Shown: positions 49,163-58,784 of the stretch, in pieces | Numbering within the stretch: position 1 is the first letter of the stretch | Layout of the letters: each line of letters begins with the position of its first letter | Origin: DATHTC01 sp035456465 | GTDB taxonomy: Bacteria > Actinomycetota > Thermoleophilia > Gaiellales > Gaiellaceae | Direction: 5' to 3' | Assembly: GCA_035456465.1 (NCBI GenBank) | Contig: DATIDD010000077.1 | Span: 1 to 64,000, forward strand | Length of the DNA: 64,000 nt | The notes under the pieces: generated by a model | Seen by the model: only the letters and a program-made list of their open reading frames with translations | Told to the model about the DNA's origin: nothing | The model's database searches: none | Program-made: the position numbers and the translations under genes

Positions 49163-50162
49163 GCGACAGCTCGATCCGCGGCACCGGCACGGAGGCCAGC
49201 ACCGCGTCGAGCACCTGATCGGCGGTCACGCCCTCGGCGAGCGCCGCATAGGTGAGGACGAGCCGGTGGCGCAGCGCGTCCTTGGCGATCTCCTGCACGT
49301 CCTGCGGGAGCACGTAGGCGCGGCCGCGGACGAGCGCCAGCGCGCGCGCGGCCAGCACGAGCGCGATCGGGCCGCGCGGGCTCGCGCCAAAGGCGACGTA
49401 GGGCGCCAGCTCCCCGTGCTCGTACGCGCCGAGGTCGCGCGTCGCCGCCGCCAGCGAGACGGCGTACCGCTGCACGACCGGGTCGACGTACACCTCCGCC
49501 GTCTGCGCCTGGAGCGCGCGGAGCTCGTCGAGGTCGAGCACCCGCTCGAGCGCCGGCGCGCCCTCGAGCGCCCGCTCGACGACGGTGACCTCCTCGCCGA
49601 AGGCGGGGTAGTCGACCACGACCTTCAGCAGGAAGCGGTCGAGCTGCGCCTCCGGGAGGGGGTACGTGCCCTCGGCCTCGATCGGGTTCTCGGTCGCGAG
49701 CACGAGGAACGGGTCGGGCACCGCATGGGTCTCGCCGCCGATCGTGACCTGATGCTCCTGCATCACCTCGAGCAGGGCCGACTGCACCTTCGCGGGCGCG
49801 CGGTTGATCTCGTCCGCGAGCAGGAAGTTGCAGAAGACGGGGCCGAGCTCGACGTCGAAGCTGCCGTCGCGCGGGCGGAGGACGCGCGTTCCGACGAGGT
49901 CGGACGGGACGAGGTCGGGCGTGAACTGGATGCGGCGGAACGAGCCGCCGAGCACCGCCGCCGTCGTCTTGACGGTCAGCGTCTTGGCGAGGCCCGGCAC
50001 GCCTTCGATCAGCAGGTGCCCGCCCGACAGCAGGCAGACGAGCACGCGCTCGAGCATCCGGTCCTGGCCGGCGATGACGCGCTTGATCTCGAACAGGGCT
50101 GCCTCGAGGCGCTCCTGCGCGACGTGCGGCCCGTCGACGGGACGAAGGCGGCGGTCGGTCAC
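49146..50162 (-). CDS. moxR: MoxR-family AAA+ ATPase
   Basis: 338 residues. Walker A is GVPGLAKT, Walker B LLADEINRAP, sensor 1 VLATENPIEAEGTYPLPEAQLDRFL. It is the ATPase partner of DUF58 and BatA genes downstream; such modules help fold or activate metalloenzymes. The GTG at 50162 is chosen because AAGGAG lies upstream; a longer frame extends to 50255. Confidence 0.93.
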   Translation of the reverse strand: MTDRRLRPVDGPHVAQERLEAALFEIKRVIAGQDRMLERVLVCLLSGGHLLIEGVPGLAKTLTVKTTAAVLGGSFRRIQFTPDLVPSDLVGTRVLRPRDGSFDVELGPVFCNFLLADEINRAPAKVQSALLEVMQEHQVTIGGETHAVPDPFLVLATENPIEAEGTYPLPEAQLDRFLLKVVVDYPAFGEEVTVVERALEGAPALERVLDLDELRALQAQTAEVYVDPVVQRYAVSLAAATRDLGAYEHGELAPYVAFGASPRGPIALVLAARALALVRGRAYVLPQDVQEIAKDALRHRLVLTYAALAEGVTADQVLDAVLASVPVPRIELSREEVA

Positions 50163-50309
50163 GTGCGTGCTCCTTCTCGGGTGCGGGGGCGTCCAGTTGA
50201 CCGGTCCAGGCTGAGAGCCGCCTGAGAGGTCGGTTAAGTCCCTGCGAAGGCGCACGGCCGCCGGGATGCGGCTGCGCCCTGACCTCGCGCGCCGCGTCGC
50301 GGAGGGAAC
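50163..50309. other. 147-bp spacer upstream of moxR
   Basis: Lies between the ABC ATPase stop and moxR start, both on the minus strand. It should hold the moxR promoter. No clear -35/-10 pair was found; an SD AAGGAG is at the moxR end. Confidence 0.4.
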
Positions 50310-51467
<1,158 letters not shown>

Positions 51468-51513
51468 CCGCTCGATCAGGATCTCGGCCAGCGCCCCGCC
51501 TTCCTCCGGTCGC

Positions 51514-52602
51514 TCATGCGGCGACGAGCTCCGTGCCGCCCACGAGCACCCGCCGGATCTCCAGCGCGTCGTCGAGCACGACCACGTCCGCGGCCGACCC
51601 CGGCTCGATCGTGCCGACGTCGCCGCGGCGGGCCGCGCGCGCAGGCACCGCGGTCGCGGCGCCGATCGCCTCCGCGAGCGGGGCGCCGAGGGCGTGCAGG
51701 CCCCGCACGGCCTCGATCATCGTGATCACGCTGCCCGCGAGGACGCCGTCCGCGCGCCGGGCGACCCCGCCGACCACGGTGACCGGCTCGCCGGCGAGCT
51801 CGAACTCCCCGTCCCCGGCGCCGGCCGCCGCCATCGCGTCGGTGACGAGCGCGACGCGACCGGAGGCCGCGGCCCACACGATGCGCGCGGTCTCGGGCGC
51901 GATGTGGTGGCCGTCGAGGATCACCTGCACCACCACGCCGGAGCGCGCGAGCGCGGCGCCGGCGACGCCGGGATCGCGGTGGGCGAACGGCCGCATCGCG
52001 TTGAACAGGTGCGTCACCGTGGCGACGCCGCGGTCGAAGGCGGCGCCGGCCTCCGCGGCGGTCGCGTTGGTGTGCCCGAGCGAGACGACGATGCCGCGCG
52101 CGTGCAGGAGGTCGACGAGCTCGAGCGCCCCGGGCAGCTCGGGCGCGAGGGTCATGTACGTGACCGGCCCCGCCGCGAGCAGCCGCTCGGCGAGGAGCGG
52201 GTCGGGATCGCGGCGGTGCGCCGCGAGGTGCACCCCGAGGCGCTCGGAGGAGAGGAACGGCCCCTCGAGGTGCGCCCCGAGGATGCGCGGTCGCATCGGC
52301 TCGGCCGGCACCTCGGCGAGCGCGGCGCGGAGCTCCTCCTCCGGCGCGGTGATGAGCGTCGGCTGGAACGCGGTCACGCCGGTCTCGAGCAGCGCGTCGC
52401 CCGCGCGCCGGTAGTCGGACGCGTCGGCGTGCATGAAGTCGACGCCGGCGAAGCCGTTGACCTGCAGGTCGACGAAGCCCGGCGCCGCGATCCCGCGACC
52501 GCCTCCGGCGAGGCCCACCGCGGCGATCCGGCCGCCCGCGACCTCGACGTCGCCGCGCAGGAGCATCCCGTCGACGACGGCGGCCTCGACGCCGAGCCTC
52601 AT
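51514..52602 (-). CDS. nagA: N-acetylglucosamine-6-phosphate deacetylase
   Basis: 362 residues. GFVDLQVNGFAGVDF, HLEGPFLS (metal Glu), GHTNA, THLFNAM, DGHHI and TDAM (catalytic Asp) are all in order for NagA. It converts GlcNAc-6-P to GlcN-6-P in the cytosol. ATG overlaps the murQ stop by 4 bp. It acts between MurQ/NagZ and the SIS deaminase of the divergent operon. Confidence 0.95.
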   Translation of the reverse strand: MRLGVEAAVVDGMLLRGDVEVAGGRIAAVGLAGGGRGIAAPGFVDLQVNGFAGVDFMHADASDYRRAGDALLETGVTAFQPTLITAPEEELRAALAEVPAEPMRPRILGAHLEGPFLSSERLGVHLAAHRRDPDPLLAERLLAAGPVTYMTLAPELPGALELVDLLHARGIVVSLGHTNATAAEAGAAFDRGVATVTHLFNAMRPFAHRDPGVAGAALARSGVVVQVILDGHHIAPETARIVWAAASGRVALVTDAMAAAGAGDGEFELAGEPVTVVGGVARRADGVLAGSVITMIEAVRGLHALGAPLAEAIGAATAVPARAARRGDVGTIEPGSAADVVVLDDALEIRRVLVGGTELVAA

Positions 52603-53492
52603 CGGGCGACCGCCGCGCGGACGACGCCGCCCGTCCGCTCGAGCCGCTCCCGCGCGGCGTCGGGGTCGAGCCCGAGCAGCAGCGAGACGATCGCCACCTT
52701 CGCGTCCCCGCCGCTCGCCGCGAGCGCCGCGTCGGCCTCCTCCTCGGACGCGTCGGAGGCGAGCGCGACGGCCCTGCGCGCCCGGGCGCGCAGCTTCGCG
52801 TTGCTCGCGACGACGTCCACCATCAGGTTCCCGTACGTCCGGCCGAGCCGGATCATCGTCGCGGTCGAGAGCGTGTTGAGCACGAGCTTCTGCGCCGTGC
52901 CGGCCTTCATCCTCGTCGACCCCGCGATCACCTCCGGCCCGACGAGCGCGACCACCTCGTGGTCGGCCAGCGCGCCGAGCTCGCTCCCCTCGGTGCACAC
53001 GACGGCGACGAGCAGCGCGCCGGCGTCGCGGGCGGCGCGCGCGGCGCCGACGGTGTACGGCGTGCTGCCGCCGGCGGAGAGCGCCACGACCGCGTCGGCG
53101 GGGCCGACCGCCGCCGCGGCGACGTCGTCCGCGCCCGCGCCGGCGTCGTCCTCGGCCGCCTCCTGCGCGGCCGCGGCCGCCGCGGGGCCGCCGGCGATCA
53201 GGGCCAGCACCGTCCCTTCGGGCACGCCGAACGTCGGGCCGCACTCGGCCGCGTCGACCAGCGCGAGTCGGCCGGACGAGCCGGCGCCGACGTAGACGAG
53301 GCGTCCGCCCTCGCGCAGCCGCTCCTCGATCGCGTCGACCGCGCGCGCGAGCGGCGCCACGGCGGCGCGAACGGCCGGCGCGACCCGCGCGTCCTCGTCG
53401 TTGATCCGCTCCACGAGCCGCTGCGTGGGAAGCAGGTCGAGGTCGGCGAGATCGTCCGCACGGCGTTCGGTGACCGGCTCGGTGTGGGTCAT
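52599..53492 (-). CDS. murQ: N-acetylmuramic acid-6-phosphate etherase
   Basis: 297 residues, SIS-domain lyase. GGRLVYVGAGSSGRLALVDAAECGPTFGV and GPEVIAGSTRMKAGTAQKLVLNTLST match MurQ closely; catalytic Glu is in AEDDAGAG. It removes lactate from MurNAc-6-P to give GlcNAc-6-P. The usual SGRTPYV is GGSTPYTV here. The ATG at 53492 is chosen: a TTGTCA-N17-TACACT promoter ends 9 nt upstream. First gene of the murQ-nagA-ATPase operon. Confidence 0.93.
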   Translation of the reverse strand: MTHTEPVTERRADDLADLDLLPTQRLVERINDEDARVAPAVRAAVAPLARAVDAIEERLREGGRLVYVGAGSSGRLALVDAAECGPTFGVPEGTVLALIAGGPAAAAAAQEAAEDDAGAGADDVAAAAVGPADAVVALSAGGSTPYTVGAARAARDAGALLVAVVCTEGSELGALADHEVVALVGPEVIAGSTRMKAGTAQKLVLNTLSTATMIRLGRTYGNLMVDVVASNAKLRARARRAVALASDASEEEADAALAASGGDAKVAIVSLLLGLDPDAARERLERTGGVVRAAVAR

Positions 53493-53501
53493 CGCAGCGC
53501 G

Positions 53502-53530
53502 AGTGTAGTACCGGTTTGGCCCGGTGACAA
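53502..53530 (-). promoter_or_regulatory. murQ promoter
   Basis: On the minus strand TTGTCA (53530-53525) and TACACT (53507-53502) are 17 bp apart. The -10 lies 9 nt before the murQ ATG. The DasR-like site begins 4 bp upstream of the -35. Confidence 0.65.
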
Positions 53531-53533
53531 CCA

Positions 53534-53549
53534 ATTGGTATTGACCAAT
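53534..53549. promoter_or_regulatory. DasR-like operator (dre), murQ/gntR divergent promoter
   Basis: ATTGGTATTGACCAAT: perfect 6-bp arms, core TGGT-N4-ACCA as in the Streptomyces dre consensus (ACTGGTCTAGACCACT). It overlaps the gntR -35 and abuts the murQ -35, so one bound regulator could control both. Confidence 0.8.
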
Positions 53550-53569
53550 CGTCTGGCAAAGGGCATGAT
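53541..53569 (+). promoter_or_regulatory. gntR promoter
   Basis: TTGACC (53541-53546), 17-bp spacer, CATGAT (53564-53569), ending 12 nt before the gntR ATG. The -35 lies inside the dre-like operator, consistent with autoregulation. Confidence 0.6.
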
Positions 53570-53581
53570 CGAGGCGTCGCC

Positions 53582-54346
53582 ATGGCCGTGCCGTCGCAGC
53601 GAGTCACGAAGCAGAGCCAGACGCGGGATCAGGTCTTCGACCTGATCGAGCGGCTCGGCGTGGGCAACGCGATCCCGTCCGAGCGGCAGCTGAGCGCCGA
53701 TCTGGGCGTCTCGCGGCTCACGGTCCGGGCCGCGCTCGACGAGCTCGTGCGCGAGGGCTACCTCGTGCGCCGCCGCGGCGCGGGGACGTTCGTGCGGGAG
53801 CCGAAGATCGCGCAGGAGCTCACGATGACCTCGTTCAGCGAGGACATGCGCCAGCGCGGCATGCGCCCCGGCAGCCGGACGCTCTCGCTCGAGACGAAGC
53901 TCGCCGGCGCCTACCTCGGCCGCTGCCTCCACGTGTCGCCGTCCGAGCGGATCGTCGTGGTCAAGCGCCTCCGGCTCGCCGACGACGAGACGATGGCGAT
54001 CGAGACGCTGCACGTCCCGGAGGCGATCGTCCCGGGGCTGACCCGGCAGGACTTCGACGACGCGTCCTTCTACGAGCTCCTGACCGGCCGGTACGGCGTC
54101 GAGATCGCGGGCGGCGTGCAGTCGATCGAGCCGACGGTGACAAACGAGGAGGAGTCGGAGGTGCTGGGCGTGCCGCTGCACTCGCCGGCGTTCCAGTTCG
54201 AGCGCACGACGCGCTCGTCCACCGGCGAGATCGTCGAGTTCGTCCGCTCGATCTACCGCGGCGACCGGTACCGCCTCGTCAGCGAGCTCCGCCGCGACCG
54301 CGCGGCACCGCCGCCGGTCTTCGTCCCGCGCGAGCAGCGGACGTGA
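53582..54346 (+). CDS. GntR/HutC-family regulator (DasR-like)
   Basis: 254 residues. An N-terminal winged HTH (IPSERQLSADLGVSRLTVRA, GYLVRRRGAGTFV) and a C-terminal UTRA effector domain (TLSLETKLAGAYLG, FQFERTTRSSTGEIVEFVRSIYRGDRY), as in DasR/NagR. In Streptomyces DasR senses GlcN-6-P or GlcNAc-6-P and represses amino-sugar genes. Three matching operators lie in this locus. ATG start. Its stop overlaps the SIS gene by 4 bp. Confidence 0.92.
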   Translation: MAVPSQRVTKQSQTRDQVFDLIERLGVGNAIPSERQLSADLGVSRLTVRAALDELVREGYLVRRRGAGTFVREPKIAQELTMTSFSEDMRQRGMRPGSRTLSLETKLAGAYLGRCLHVSPSERIVVVKRLRLADDETMAIETLHVPEAIVPGLTRQDFDDASFYELLTGRYGVEIAGGVQSIEPTVTNEEESEVLGVPLHSPAFQFERTTRSSTGEIVEFVRSIYRGDRYRLVSELRRDRAAPPPVFVPREQRT

Positions 54347-55419
54347 GCGAGGCGGCCGCAGCAGCCGAGCCCCCGCCCGGCGCGCGGCTGCTCGCCGAGA
54401 TCCGGGAGCAGCCGGAGGCGCTGCGCCGCGTGTGCGCCCACGCCGACGCCTACGCCGAGGTGGCCGCCGTGCTCCGCGACCGCCGCCTCGAGCTCGTGCG
54501 GATGGTCGGCCACGGATCGTCGGACAACGCCGCCTCGTACGGCGTGTACGCGTTCGGACTGCTCGCCGGCTGGACGGCCATGCGCGACTCGATCTCGCTC
54601 TCGGTCTACTACGGCGCCGAGCTCGATCTCGGCCGCTCGTGCGTGCTCGCCCTGTCGCAGTCGGGGCAGACGCCGGACGTGCTCGAGTACGTCGAGCGGG
54701 CCGCCCGCCGCGGCGCCTTCACGGTCGCGATCACGAACGACCCGTCCTCCGAGCTCGCGCGGGCCGCCGCGGCCGTGCTCCCCCTCGGCGTCGGCCCCGA
54801 GCTGGCGGTCGCGGCGACGAAGACCTACACGGCCCAGCTCGCGTCGCTCGCCCTCGTGGCCGCGCACGTCGCCGGCCGTGGGCCGGAGCTCGTGGAGGCG
54901 ATCGGCCGCACCGCCGACCTGCTCGCCGGGCTGCTGCCCGCGCTGGAGGCCCGGCTCTCCGAGGTCGCCGTCTCGCTCGCGTTCGTCGGCCGCATGTTCG
55001 TGATCGGCCGGGGGCCCGAGTACGCGACGGCGCGGGAGATCTCGCTGAAGCTGCTCGAGACCTGCCGCGTCGCGGCCGAGCCGCTCACCGCCACCGACCT
55101 CGTGCACGGGCCGGTGGCGGCGATCGACGGGCTCTTCCCGGTCTGGGTGATCGCGTCGGACGACGAGAGCCTGCCGGCCGTGCGACGCGCGGCCGCGACC
55201 GCCCGTGTCGCGGGTGCGACGCTCGTCGCGAGCGGGACGGCCGCCGCCGAGATCGAGGGGGCGTCCGTCGTGCTGCCCGTGCCCGCCCCGCCGGTGCCGG
55301 TGCTCACGCCGCTCCTCTCGGTCGCTCCGGGGCAGCTGCTGGCGTGGGCGCTCGCCCAGGCCAAGGGGCTCGATCCCGACCGGCCGGCGGGGCTCCAGAA
55401 GGTCACGCTCGCGCCGTGA
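54343..55419 (+). CDS. SIS-domain glucosamine-6-phosphate deaminase (NagB-II/GlmS-like)
   Basis: 358 residues with two SIS domains: MVGHGSSDNAASYG, LALSQSGQTPDVLEY and ELAVAATKTYTAQLASLAL in the first, VIGRGPEYATAREISLKLLET and LVHGPVAAID in the second, ending GLQKVTLAP. It is like the isomerase half of GlmS without the glutaminase domain, as NagB-II deaminases are. It likely turns GlcN-6-P into fructose-6-P and ammonia. GTG start. Confidence 0.88.
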   Translation: MSEAAAAAEPPPGARLLAEIREQPEALRRVCAHADAYAEVAAVLRDRRLELVRMVGHGSSDNAASYGVYAFGLLAGWTAMRDSISLSVYYGAELDLGRSCVLALSQSGQTPDVLEYVERAARRGAFTVAITNDPSSELARAAAAVLPLGVGPELAVAATKTYTAQLASLALVAAHVAGRGPELVEAIGRTADLLAGLLPALEARLSEVAVSLAFVGRMFVIGRGPEYATAREISLKLLETCRVAAEPLTATDLVHGPVAAIDGLFPVWVIASDDESLPAVRRAAATARVAGATLVASGTAAAEIEGASVVLPVPAPPVPVLTPLLSVAPGQLLAWALAQAKGLDPDRPAGLQKVTLAP

Positions 55420-55421
55420 CG

Positions 55422-55437
55422 GATGGTCAGTACCAGT
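55422..55437. promoter_or_regulatory. DasR-like operator, after SIS gene
   Basis: GATGGTCAGTACCAGT keeps TGGT-N4-ACCA with partly symmetric flanks. It starts 3 bp after the SIS-gene stop, 188 bp upstream of the importer gene. Weaker match than the other two. Confidence 0.6.
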
Positions 55438-55520
55438 GATCGACACGACGGCCTCGGCCCCGGCGGCGAGAGACGCGATGTCCCGCGCGATGCGGTTTCG
55501 CACTTCTGCATCCGGCCCTC

Positions 55521-55549
55521 TTGACATGACCACTGACCTGTGCGAGCCT
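55521..55549 (+). promoter_or_regulatory. importer promoter candidate
   Basis: TTGACA (55521-55526) with a 17-bp spacer to GAGCCT (55544-55549), a weak -10. The expected start (about 55557) lies just before the strong dre site. Confidence 0.4.
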
Positions 55550-55562
55550 CCGGGAGTCGTGA

Positions 55563-55578
55563 ATTGGTCTAGACCACT
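55563..55578. promoter_or_regulatory. DasR-like operator (dre) of the sugar importer
   Basis: ATTGGTCTAGACCACT differs from the Streptomyces dre consensus ACTGGTCTAGACCACT at one base and includes the perfect palindrome TGGTCTAGACCA. It sits just downstream of the predicted start, 47 bp before the GTG, where a bound repressor would block elongation. Confidence 0.88.
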
Positions 55579-55624
55579 TGGCGGGCCGCGCAGGTCCTGC
55601 CGGTTCTCTTCCTAGGAGGTCAAG

Positions 55625-56914
55625 GTGAGACGACGACTTCTCGCAGCAGTCGCCGTCGCGGGGATGCTCGCGATCGGCGCGGCTTCCGCCGCCGCGCGTC
55701 CGGCGGTACCGGCGAAGGCGAGTGCGGACAAGCTGACGGTCTGGCTCATGGGCGACGCCCAGGCGAACTGGCCGGAGGCCGTGGCCGCCGCGACGACGGC
55801 CTTCAAGGCCCAGCACGCGGGCGTCGACGTCGACGTCCAGTACCAGAGCTGGGGCGACTACAAGACGAAGTTCGAGGCCACGCTCGCCGCAGGCAGCGGC
55901 CCCGACGTGATCGAGTTCGGCAACACCGACGTGCCGAAGTACAGCGCCGCCGGAGCGCTCGCCCCGCTCAACAAGGCCGACTACCCGAACAGCCGCACGT
56001 GGCTGTCCGGGCTCGCGGCCGCCGGCACCTACCGCGGCCGCGTCTACGCCGTGCCGTACTACGCCGGCGCGCGCGGCGTGATCTACCGCACCGACCAGTA
56101 CCGCGCGGTCGGCGTCAGGTCGACGCCGAAGACGCTCGCCGAGTTCAACGTCGTGGGCGCGAAGCTGATGAAGCGCTACGGGAAGAACCCGAACTACTCG
56201 GCGCTCTACTTCCCCGGCCGGTACTGGTACGCGGCGATGTCCTTCGTCTACGACTGGGGCGGCCAGATCGCGGCCTTCCGCGGGGGCAAGTGGGTCGGCA
56301 CCCTCCACGAGCCGAAGGCGCTGTCCGGCCTCACCGCGTGGCGCAGCACGGCACGCCTCCTGTCGCGGGCGAACAAGACGGGTGACGAGGCCCACCCGCA
56401 GCAGGCGCTCGTGTTCGCGAAGGGCAACGTCGGCTCGTTCATCGGCAACGGGTGGGAGTGGCCGTACGCGCTCGACCCGAAGGTCGGGAACCCGAAGCTC
56501 GCGGACAAGATCGGCGCCTACCCGATGCCGAGCCACGTCCGCGGCCGGTTCATGCCGACGTTCCTCGGCGGCTCGAACCTCGCGATCCCCGTCACGAGCA
56601 AGCAGAAGGCGCTCGCCGCCGACTGGATCGCGGCGTTCACGAGCACCGAGAACGAGCGGCGGATGGCCGTGGCCGGCGGGGTGATCCCGAACACGACCAC
56701 GCTGGCGAGCGTGAACGCGTCGAAGCCGACGCTGGCGCCGTTCGCCAACGCGGCGAAGTACAGCTGGTTCGTCCCGTCGACCCCGAACTGGGCGAACGTG
56801 GAGAGCGCGAACGTGCTCCAGAACATGCTGAGCGGCATCCTCCGCAACCCGAAGCAGACGTCCACGCTCGCGAAGCGCGCGAGCGACCAGATCACGCGGA
56901 TCCTCAACGAGTGA
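55625..56914 (+). CDS. sugar ABC importer substrate-binding protein
   Basis: 429 residues, family 1 solute-binding fold: LTVWLMGDAQANWPEAV, GSGPDVIEFGNTDVPKYSAAGALAPL, FLGGSNLAIPVTSKQK. Relatives bind chito-oligosaccharides or GlcNAc (DasA/NgcE group). A signal peptide ends near AASAAA, but no lipobox Cys follows, so it is either soluble or retained by its helix. GTG start with AGGAGGTCAAG. Two dre sites upstream. First gene of the importer-nagZ operon. Confidence 0.9.
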   Translation: MRRRLLAAVAVAGMLAIGAASAAARPAVPAKASADKLTVWLMGDAQANWPEAVAAATTAFKAQHAGVDVDVQYQSWGDYKTKFEATLAAGSGPDVIEFGNTDVPKYSAAGALAPLNKADYPNSRTWLSGLAAAGTYRGRVYAVPYYAGARGVIYRTDQYRAVGVRSTPKTLAEFNVVGAKLMKRYGKNPNYSALYFPGRYWYAAMSFVYDWGGQIAAFRGGKWVGTLHEPKALSGLTAWRSTARLLSRANKTGDEAHPQQALVFAKGNVGSFIGNGWEWPYALDPKVGNPKLADKIGAYPMPSHVRGRFMPTFLGGSNLAIPVTSKQKALAADWIAAFTSTENERRMAVAGGVIPNTTTLASVNASKPTLAPFANAAKYSWFVPSTPNWANVESANVLQNMLSGILRNPKQTSTLAKRASDQITRILNE

Positions 56915-56927
56915 CACGTCGGGTGGC

Positions 56928-57896
56928 GTGACCGAGAAGCTCGCCGACGCCGTTCCCCTCACCGCCGAGCCGGCCGTCGTGCCGGCTCGGCGGCGTCGGC
57001 GGCTCCGGCCCTGGCGCCGCCTCGGGCCGTACCTCCTCGTCCTGCCCGCGCTCGCGGTGATCGCCGCGGTGCTCGGGTACCCGCTGTACAAGCTGTTCAC
57101 GCTGTCGTTCCAGCAGTACGGCCTGCCCGAGCTGATCCAGCACGAGGGGAGCTGGATCGGCCTCGACAACTACGCCCACATCGTCCGCGACCGCGAGTTC
57201 TGGGTCGTGCTGGTGCGGACGGGGGCCTTCACCGCCGTGACGGTCGGCCTGACGATGGTGCTGGGCACGCTGATCGCGCTGCTCCTGGCCCGCCTCGGCG
57301 CGTTGATGCGGCTGCTGATCACGACGGCGCTCGTGCTCGCGTGGTCGATGCCGCCGGTCGTGTCGGTGAACATCTGGAGCTGGATGGTCGACTACGAGTT
57401 CGGCGTCCTCAACTGGACGCTGGCGAAGCTCGGCTTCGAGCGCTACCTCCACCACGACTGGTTCGTGAACCCGTGGGAGGGCTTCGCCGTGATCGTCGCG
57501 ATCGTCGTCTGGGGTGCGATCCCCTTCGTCGCGATCACGATCTACGCGGGCCTGACGCAGCTCTCGCGCGAGCTCGTCGAGGCGGCCGCGATCGACGGGG
57601 CGGGCGCCTTCCGCACCTTCCGGGACATCACGCTGCCGATCCTCAAGCCGATCTTCGTGATCCTGGCGAGCCTGTCGGTGATCTGGAACTTCCAGGTCTT
57701 CAGCCAGGTGTGGATCATCCGCAACGCGCGGCCGGAGGACCACTACTTCATCATGAGCATCTACTCGTTCGTCGAGTCGTTCAACGCGAGCGAGTACGGC
57801 CTCGGCTCGGCGATCGCGGTCGTCACCGTGCTGACGTTGCTCGCCGTCACCTTCTTCTACATCCGCCAGATGGTGCGGATCGGGGAGATCGAATGA
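56928..57896 (+). CDS. sugar ABC permease, MalF/UgpA type
   Basis: 322 residues, six to seven helices. EAAAIDGAGAFRTFRDITLPILKP is the EAA loop that contacts the ATPase. It is 13 nt after the binding-protein stop. GTG start. Pairs with the next permease; the ATPase is most likely the one at 50310-51467. Confidence 0.92.
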   Translation: MTEKLADAVPLTAEPAVVPARRRRRLRPWRRLGPYLLVLPALAVIAAVLGYPLYKLFTLSFQQYGLPELIQHEGSWIGLDNYAHIVRDREFWVVLVRTGAFTAVTVGLTMVLGTLIALLLARLGALMRLLITTALVLAWSMPPVVSVNIWSWMVDYEFGVLNWTLAKLGFERYLHHDWFVNPWEGFAVIVAIVVWGAIPFVAITIYAGLTQLSRELVEAAAIDGAGAFRTFRDITLPILKPIFVILASLSVIWNFQVFSQVWIIRNARPEDHYFIMSIYSFVESFNASEYGLGSAIAVVTVLTLLAVTFFYIRQMVRIGEIE

Positions 57897-58777
57897 GCGC
57901 GGTCCCGGAGCCGCTGCCTCCGCTGCCGCGGCGCCGGCCGAGCCGGGCCCGCGTGCTCCGGCGCGTCGGCCTCAACCTCGTCGGCCTCCTCGTGTTCGTG
58001 GTGATGGCCTTCCCGGTCTACTGGATGGTGGCGACGGCGTTCAAGCAGGGGGAGGACGTCCTCTCGTTCGACCCGGTCTGGATCCCGCGCGATCCCACGC
58101 TCGCGAGCTTCCGCGACGCGATGTCGCGGCCGTTCTTCTGGCAGGACGTGCGCAACAGCCTGATCGTCGTCGGCTGCGTCGTCGTGCTCTCGGTCGTGCT
58201 CGCGTTCCTCGCCGCGCTCGCGCTGGCCAAGTTCCGCTTCTACGGGCGGCGCGCGTTCGTGGTCGTGATCTTCGCGGTGCAGATGGTGCCGCTGACGGCG
58301 CTGATCATCCCCCTCTACATCACGCTCTCCAGTGTGCAGCAGGTGGACAAGCTCTCGGGAGTGATCGTCTCGTACGTGGCGCTCGTGCTGCCCTTCTGCG
58401 TCTGGACGATGCGCGGGTTCATCGCCGGGATCCCGAAGGAGCTCGAGGAGGCGGCGATGGTGGACGGCTCGACGCGGCTCGGGGCATTCGTCCGGATCCT
58501 GCTCCCGCTCGTCGGGCCGGGGCTCGTGGCCACGTCGATCTTCGCCTTCATCCAGGCCTGGAACGAGTACATCATCGCCTACGTGATGCTGTCCTCCCAG
58601 GACAAGCAGACGGTGACGATCTGGCTCGCGAACTTCACCACCGGCACGCTCCGCGGCGTCGACTGGGGGACGCTGATGGCGGGCGCGACGCTGACCGCGC
58701 TGCCGGTCGTCGTCTTCTTCGTGCTGATCCACCGGAGGATCGCGTTCGGGCTCACGGCCGGCGCCGTCCGCGGATGA
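57893..58777 (+). CDS. sugar ABC permease, MalG/UgpE type
   Basis: 294 residues, six helices. EEAAMVDGSTRLGAFVRILLPLVGPG is the EAA loop; NSLIVVGCVVVLSVVLAFLAALALAKF is a typical MalG helix region. ATG overlaps the preceding stop by 4 bp (ATGA). Confidence 0.92.
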   Translation: MSAVPEPLPPLPRRRPSRARVLRRVGLNLVGLLVFVVMAFPVYWMVATAFKQGEDVLSFDPVWIPRDPTLASFRDAMSRPFFWQDVRNSLIVVGCVVVLSVVLAFLAALALAKFRFYGRRAFVVVIFAVQMVPLTALIIPLYITLSSVQQVDKLSGVIVSYVALVLPFCVWTMRGFIAGIPKELEEAAMVDGSTRLGAFVRILLPLVGPGLVATSIFAFIQAWNEYIIAYVMLSSQDKQTVTIWLANFTTGTLRGVDWGTLMAGATLTALPVVVFFVLIHRRIAFGLTAGAVRG

Positions 58778-58784
58778 CGGGCGG

